Source: Pseudomonadota bacterium
Lineage (GTDB): Bacteria; Pseudomonadota; Alphaproteobacteria; Rhizobiales; Devosiaceae
Length of the DNA stretch: 7,709 nt
Reading direction: 5' to 3'
Assembly (NCBI GenBank): GCA_023430705.1
Contig: JAEYZJ010000123.1
Location: 1 to 7,709, forward strand
Of this stretch, positions 4,016 through 7,709 are shown piece by piece (the first letter of the stretch is position 1; every line of letters begins with the position of its first letter). Below the pieces are notes generated by a model. That model ran no database searches. It was not told where the DNA came from and saw only the letters and a program-made list of their open reading frames with translations. Both the position numbers and the translations under genes were made by a program.

Positions 4016-5189
4016 CGGGCGTCCTGCGAATCCCCAACAGCAATGGCAGGGCCAGGAGGTACACGGCCCCTCCGACGATCCAGATCAGCCCCGGCCAGGT
4101 CGGTTTCAGCTCGAAGTAGATGAACGAGAAGAACAGCGGGCCGAACACGGCGGAGAGGCTCACGAGGCTCGCCAGGACGCCCTGCAGCTTGCCCTGGTTG
4201 TCGGCATCCACCTGGCGGGTGGTGAGCGACTGCAGGGCCGGCATGCCGATGCCGCCGAGGGCGAACAGCGGGGCGAGCGCGAAGAGGATCCAGCCCTGGG
4301 TCGCAAAGCCCAGAATCAGGAGTGCCGTGAGTTCGCAGGCCATGCCGAGGACGAGCGCCCATCGCTCCCCCAGCCGCGCCGCGGCCGGGCCCGTCAGCAG
4401 GGCCTGGGCGCCGGCATGGAACAATCCGAAGGCGCCGAGCGAGGCCCCGATCATGAGCCCGTTCCAGGCAAACATGTCCTGTCCGAACAGGGCCCATACG
4501 GTTCCGTACATCGTGCCGACGAAGTTCATGATCACGAAGATCGCCATGAGCGGCAGCAGCGGCGCGAAGCTCATGGCCCAGCCGAGGGGGCGGAACGGGT
4601 TGAGCGTCTGCAGGTCGAACTTGGTGCCGGGTACGCCCTTGCGCGACTCGGGCAGCACGAACAGGGCCAGCGCGAAGTTCAGCCCGTTCAGTACGGCGGC
4701 CAGCAGGAACGGCGCGCGCACCCAGATGTCGCCGAGAATACCGCCGAGCACCGGCCCGATGATGAAGCCGATGCCGAACATGGCGTGGAAGTAGCCGAAA
4801 CGGCGGGCCCGCTCGTCTTCGGCGGAAATATCGGTGATGTAGGCCGTCGCCACGGCCATGTTGGCGCTCGTGATGCCGGCAACGGCGCGGCCGACGACCA
4901 GCAGCCACAGTTGCGGCGCGAAGGCCATGATCAGGTAGTCGATGGCCGCGCCGGCCAGCGAGACCAGCAGCACAGGCCGCCGCCCGTAGCGGTCGCTCAG
5001 CACGCCCAGCACCGGGGAAAACAGGAACTGCATCGCCGAATAGAGGGCGAGCATCACCCCCAGGAGCAACGCCACGTCCTGGGTATGGGCCACGTCCTCG
5101 AGCAGGCGTGGCAGAATCGGGAAGATGAGGCCTATGCCGATCGCATCGAGCGTGACGGCAGCGAGAATGACGACAAGAGCTCGGTTCAA
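3990..5189 (-). CDS. TetA-type MFS drug:H+ antiporter (Tet family)
   Basis: Inner-membrane efflux pump of the major facilitator superfamily, 399 residues with 12 predicted helices, close in length and sequence to TetA(A)/TetA(B). Visible family features are TM1 Asp15 in TLDAIGIGL, motif A GVLSDRYGRRPV (62-73), Asp84 in TM3, GPVLGGILG (145-153, motif C), His258 in FGLFHAGAQAL and GGIGMPALQ (312-320). The essential TM9 aspartate of TetA appears as Glu286 (GMACELTAL), so charge is kept but not identity. The start is TTG (5187-5189): an in-frame TAG lies upstream, no ATG occurs before residue 46, and GGAGGG is 8 bases before it. There is no neighbouring tetR; its promoter carries a LexA-type box (5226-5240). 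It sits between lon and hup, so it is probably an insertion in this lineage. The family is sure. Tetracycline is only a possible substrate; fluoroquinolones or other toxic compounds are equally open. Confidence 0.9.
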   Translation of the reverse strand: MNRALVVILAAVTLDAIGIGLIFPILPRLLEDVAHTQDVALLLGVMLALYSAMQFLFSPVLGVLSDRYGRRPVLLVSLAGAAIDYLIMAFAPQLWLLVVGRAVAGITSANMAVATAYITDISAEDERARRFGYFHAMFGIGFIIGPVLGGILGDIWVRAPFLLAAVLNGLNFALALFVLPESRKGVPGTKFDLQTLNPFRPLGWAMSFAPLLPLMAIFVIMNFVGTMYGTVWALFGQDMFAWNGLMIGASLGAFGLFHAGAQALLTGPAAARLGERWALVLGMACELTALLILGFATQGWILFALAPLFALGGIGMPALQSLTTRQVDADNQGKLQGVLASLVSLSAVFGPLFFSFIYFELKPTWPGLIWIVGGAVYLLALPLLLGIRRTPVVTPSPEA

Positions 5190-5197
5190 GGCGGGGG

Positions 5198-5210
5198 CCC
5201 TCCACTCCTT
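5198..5210 (-). promoter_or_regulatory. Ribosome-binding site that supports the TTG start of the transporter
   Basis: On the minus strand GGAGGG (5198-5203) lies 8 bases before the TTG, with AAGGAG (5205-5210) just upstream. The first is at good spacing. The second is too far from the TTG to be the main site. Confidence 0.6.
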
Positions 5211-5225
5211 CCGACTCGGGGGTAT

Positions 5226-5240
5226 GTTCTATATTCGTTC
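5226..5240. promoter_or_regulatory. LexA-binding SOS box of the alphaproteobacterial type (GTTC-N7-GTTC)
   Basis: GTTC (5226-5229), seven bases TATATTC, then GTTC (5237-5240); on the minus strand it reads GAACGAATATAGAAC. The direct repeat GTTC-N7-GTTC is the established LexA operator of alphaproteobacteria. It fully covers the -10 hexamer TATAGA of the transporter promoter, so bound LexA would block transcription. The spacer is AT-rich in a GC-rich genome, as in real SOS boxes. A match by chance somewhere in the window is not negligible, but at this exact promoter position it is unlikely. Confidence 0.7.
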
Positions 5241-5256
5241 CCGCCATCGGCAGCAA
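5228..5256 (-). promoter_or_regulatory. Candidate promoter of the TetA-like transporter
   Basis: The minus strand has TTGCTG (5251-5256), a 17-base spacer and TATAGA (5228-5233). This is the best -10 in the window. Transcription would begin near 5221, about 32 bases before the TTG start. The -10 is embedded in the SOS box. Confidence 0.6.
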
Positions 5257-5280
5257 ACGAAACAGTCTGTCCGGTAGCGC

Positions 5281-5307
5281 ACCTGCCGGCGTTCCGCGGC
5301 GGCAGGT
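5281..5307. repeat. 8-bp inverted repeat between the lon terminator and the transporter promoter
   Basis: ACCTGCCG (5281-5288) and CGGCAGGT (5300-5307) are perfect inverted arms around an 11-base loop that can itself pair (CG/CG). It lies about 25 bases upstream of the transporter -35 and about 22 bases past the lon terminator, with no T-tract. It may be a second operator for the transporter or a back-up terminator for lon. Confidence 0.4.
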
Positions 5308-5329
5308 CAGGTTCCGCCCCAGAAATGAA

Positions 5330-5352
5330 GACGGCGCCCCGGGGGCGCCGTC
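5330..5352 (-). terminator. Terminator hairpin of lon
   Basis: GACGGCGCC (5330-5338) and GGCGCCGTC (5344-5352) form a perfect 9-bp GC-rich stem with a 5-base loop, 21 bases past the lon stop codon. On the minus strand TTCATTTCT follows, a broken T-tract. It separates lon from the transporter gene. Confidence 0.8.
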
Positions 5353-5373
5353 CTGTCGGTCTTGGTCTTCCGC

Positions 5374-7709
5374 CTAGTGCGGCAGCCCCGAAGTGGCCTC
5401 GTCCCCTTCCGGGGTCTCGATCGCCGGGGCGGCCGCGGCCTTGTCCTCGTCGTACTGCCACTCGATGGGCTCGGGCTGGCGGACGAGGGCGCGGCTCAGC
5501 ACTTCCTGCATGCGGCTGACCGGGATGATCTCCATGCCCTGGGTCACGTTCTCCGGGATCTCCTTGAGATCGCGGGTGTTCTCCTCGGGGATCAGCACGG
5601 TCTTGATGCCGGAGCGGAGCGCCGCGAGCAGCTTCTCCTTGAGGCCGCCGATGGGCAGCACCCTGCCCCGCAGCGTCACCTCGCCGGTCATCGCCACGTC
5701 GTTGCGGACCGGGATGCCGGTCATCAGCGACACGATGGCGGTTGCCATCGCGATACCTGCCGACGGGCCATCCTTCGGCGTCGCGCCCTCGGGCACGTGC
5801 AGGTGGATGTCGCGGGTGTCGAACAGCGGCGGCTTGATGCCCAGTTCAACAGCCTGGCTGCGCACGAAACCCGAAGCGGCCGTGATGGATTCCTTCATCA
5901 CTTCCTTGAGGTTGCCCGTGACCGTCATGCGGCCCTTGCCGTGCGTCATCACGCCTTCGATCGTCAGGATCTCGCCACCGACCGAGGTCCAGGCGAGGCC
6001 CGTGACCGCGCCGATCTGCGGCTCGGCATCGAGCTTGTCGTTCCGGAAGAACGGCGGGCCGAGATACTCCTCGAGCAGTTCGGGCGTGACGACGATCTTG
6101 GCGACCTTCTTGGTCATGATGTCGCGAACGGCCTTGCGCATCAGCTTGCTCAGCTCGCGCTTGAGGTTACGGACGCCCGCCTCGCGGGTGTAGTTCCGCA
6201 CCACGGCCATCAGTTGGTCATCGTCGAGGACGAATTCCTTGGGCTGCAGGCCGTTCTCCTTCAGCGTCTCCGGGATCAGGTGACGGCGCGCGATCTCGAA
6301 CTTCTCGTCCTCGGTGTAACCCGACAGACGGATGATCTCCATGCGGTCCATCAGCGGGCCGGGGATGTTGAGCGTGTTCGACGTGGTGACGAACATCACG
6401 TCGCTCAGGTCGTAGTCGACCTCGAGGTAGTGGTCGTTGAACGTCGCGTTCTGCTCCGGATCCAGCACCTCGAGCAGCGCCGAGGACGGGTCGCCGCGGA
6501 AGTCCTGGCCCATCTTGTCGATCTCGTCGAGCAGGAACAGCGGGTTGGACTTGCCCGCCTTCTTCAGCGACTGGATCACCTTGCCCGGCATGGAGCCGAT
6601 ATAGGTCCGGCGGTGGCCGCGGATTTCGGCCTCGTCACGGACGCCGCCGAGCGCCATGCGCACGAACTCGCGGCCGGTCGCCTTGGCGATCGACTTGCCG
6701 AGCGAGGTCTTGCCGACGCCCGGAGGGCCGACGAGGCAGAGGATCGGCCCCTTGAGCTTGCCCGTGCGGGACTGCACGGCCAGGTACTCGAGGATGCGTT
6801 CCTTGACCTTCTCGAGGCCGTAGTGATCCTCGTCCAGCACCTTCTCGGCGAAGATCAGGTCGCGCTTGACCTTGCTCTTCTTGCCCCAGGGGAGCGAGAG
6901 CAGCCAGTCGAGATAGTTGCGGACGACCGTCGCCTCGGCGGACATCGGGCTCATGGTCTTGAGCTTTTTCAGCTCCCCGTCGGCCTTCAGCCGCGCTTCC
7001 TTGGAAAGCTTGGTCTTCTTGATCTTCTCTTCGAGTTCGGTCAGCTCGTTCGAGCCTTCCTCGCCGTCGCCCAGCTCGCGCTGGATCGCCTTCATCTGCT
7101 CGTTGAGATAGTACTCGCGCTGCGTCTTCTCCATCTGCCGCTTGACGCGGCTGCGGATGCGCTTTTCGACCTGCAGCACACCGATCTCGCCTTCCATCAG
7201 GCCAGGAATCTTCTGCAGGCGCTCGGCGACCGAAACGGTCGAGAGCAGCTCTTCCTTCTCGTTGATCTTGATCACGAGGTGGCTGGCTATGGTGTCTGCG
7301 AGCTTGGAAGCGTTGTCGATCTGGCTGACGGCGGTCACCACCTCGGCCGAGATTTTCTTGTTGAGCTTCACATAGCTCTCGAACTCGGTCTGGGCGGAGC
7401 GGGCCAGGGCCTCGATCTCGACGGGGTCGCCGGCGGGCTCCTCGAGGATGGTGGCCTCGGCCTCGAAATAGTCCTGCGTCTGCAGGTAGCGGTCGATCTT
7501 GGCGCGATGCAGGCCCTCGACCAGCACCTTCACGGTGCCATCGGGAAGCTTGAGCAACTGCAGCACGGAGGCAATCGTGCCCGTGGCGTAAATCTCTTCA
7601 GGCGACGGATCGTCGTCCTGGGCATTCTTCTGGGTGACGACCAGAATGTGCTTGTCGTCGCGCATGACCTCTTCGAGGGCCTTCACCGATTTCTCGCGGC
7701 CAACGAACA
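5374..7709 (-). CDS. lon: ATP-dependent Lon protease, nearly complete (N-terminal start beyond the right edge)
   Basis: Cytoplasmic AAA+ serine protease that degrades misfolded and short-lived regulatory proteins; it works as a hexamer. 777 residues are visible, and translation stays open to the edge (FVGREKSVKALEEV), so only about the first 25-40 residues are missing. Residue numbers below count from the GTG codon at 7684-7686. They show the N-terminal substrate domain to about 200, coiled-coil helices (NEQMKAIQRELGDGEEG, 195-211), Walker A GPPGVGKT (320-327), Walker B LFLLDEID (383-390) and a sensor-region TTSN (434-437). The protease domain has the catalytic serine in PKDGPSAG (Ser642) and the lysine in GGLKEK (Lys685), 43 residues apart as in E. 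coli Ser679/Lys722. The tail after about 735 is acidic and variable. A good terminator follows; the promoter is outside the window. Nothing suggests loss of function. Confidence 0.98.
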   Translation of the reverse strand, partial: FVGREKSVKALEEVMRDDKHILVVTQKNAQDDDPSPEEIYATGTIASVLQLLKLPDGTVKVLVEGLHRAKIDRYLQTQDYFEAEATILEEPAGDPVEIEALARSAQTEFESYVKLNKKISAEVVTAVSQIDNASKLADTIASHLVIKINEKEELLSTVSVAERLQKIPGLMEGEIGVLQVEKRIRSRVKRQMEKTQREYYLNEQMKAIQRELGDGEEGSNELTELEEKIKKTKLSKEARLKADGELKKLKTMSPMSAEATVVRNYLDWLLSLPWGKKSKVKRDLIFAEKVLDEDHYGLEKVKERILEYLAVQSRTGKLKGPILCLVGPPGVGKTSLGKSIAKATGREFVRMALGGVRDEAEIRGHRRTYIGSMPGKVIQSLKKAGKSNPLFLLDEIDKMGQDFRGDPSSALLEVLDPEQNATFNDHYLEVDYDLSDVMFVTTSNTLNIPGPLMDRMEIIRLSGYTEDEKFEIARRHLIPETLKENGLQPKEFVLDDDQLMAVVRNYTREAGVRNLKRELSKLMRKAVRDIMTKKVAKIVVTPELLEEYLGPPFFRNDKLDAEPQIGAVTGLAWTSVGGEILTIEGVMTHGKGRMTVTGNLKEVMKESITAASGFVRSQAVELGIKPPLFDTRDIHLHVPEGATPKDGPSAGIAMATAIVSLMTGIPVRNDVAMTGEVTLRGRVLPIGGLKEKLLAALRSGIKTVLIPEENTRDLKEIPENVTQGMEIIPVSRMQEVLSRALVRQPEPIEWQYDEDKAAAAPAIETPEGDEATSGLPH

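Noticed and set aside
4131..4146. GAAC-N8-GAAC inside the transporter gene as a second SOS box
   Set aside because: The spacer is 8 bases rather than 7, and it lies inside coding sequence.
3997..5256. Alternative minus-strand frame overlapping the transporter
   Set aside because: It is Arg- and His-rich, with no domain or membrane segments. The overlapping frame has a clear TetA-family sequence.
3987..5519. Long plus-strand open frame of about 510 codons
   Set aside because: It runs antisense through the TetA-like gene and the lon 3' end. Its composition is rich in Gln, Glu, Arg and His, as expected of a reverse-frame shadow of GC-rich membrane-protein codons, and no domain is recognisable.

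Overview
This is a GC-rich chromosomal segment from an alphaproteobacterium. The closest look-alikes are Hyphomicrobiales/Rhodospirillales-type genomes, but I cannot fix the genus. The assignment rests on the NuoA, NuoB, NuoC and NuoD sequences, on separate nuoC and nuoD genes, on the gene order lon - hup - tRNA-Val - tRNA-Asp - nuoA (to my knowledge widespread in alphaproteobacteria), on an Omp25/Omp31-style small porin, and on a GTTC-N7-GTTC motif of the alphaproteobacterial LexA type. Every gene I can support is on the minus strand, so the region reads from right to left.

Layout from right to left. Lon protease (5374-7709) runs off the right edge and lacks only its extreme N-terminus; a strong hairpin terminator (5330-5352) follows it. 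A TetA-type drug:H+ antiporter gene (3990-5189, TTG start) comes next, with its own promoter whose -10 is covered by a perfect LexA-type SOS box (5226-5240). Then comes hup, the HU nucleoid protein (3560-3835), with a leader of up to about 100 nt, a hairpin terminator (3502-3531), and a 14-bp direct repeat on each side of the gene. Two single tRNA genes follow, tRNA-Val(TAC) and tRNA-Asp(GTC), each with a promoter-like element at the same distance upstream. A small outer-membrane beta-barrel protein (2195-2740) lies between tRNA-Asp and nuoA. The left end is the start of the complex I operon, nuoA-nuoB-nuoC-nuoD, tightly packed with overlapping stop and start codons; nuoD runs off the left edge.

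How the genes fit together. The backbone is housekeeping: proteolysis (Lon), DNA packaging (HU), two tRNAs and respiratory complex I. The two genes that do not belong to the usual order are the TetA-like transporter, between lon and hup, and the porin-like gene, between tRNA-Asp and nuoA. The transporter is the most interesting locus. It has the TetA fold and key acidic residues but no adjacent tetR, and its promoter looks controlled by LexA, which would make it a DNA-damage-inducible efflux pump. Its 3' end lies so close to the hup promoter region that SOS-driven transcription might continue into hup unless a U-less hairpin over its stop codon terminates it.

Most of the window is ordinary core genome. 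The novel content is regulatory and is inferred from sequence alone.
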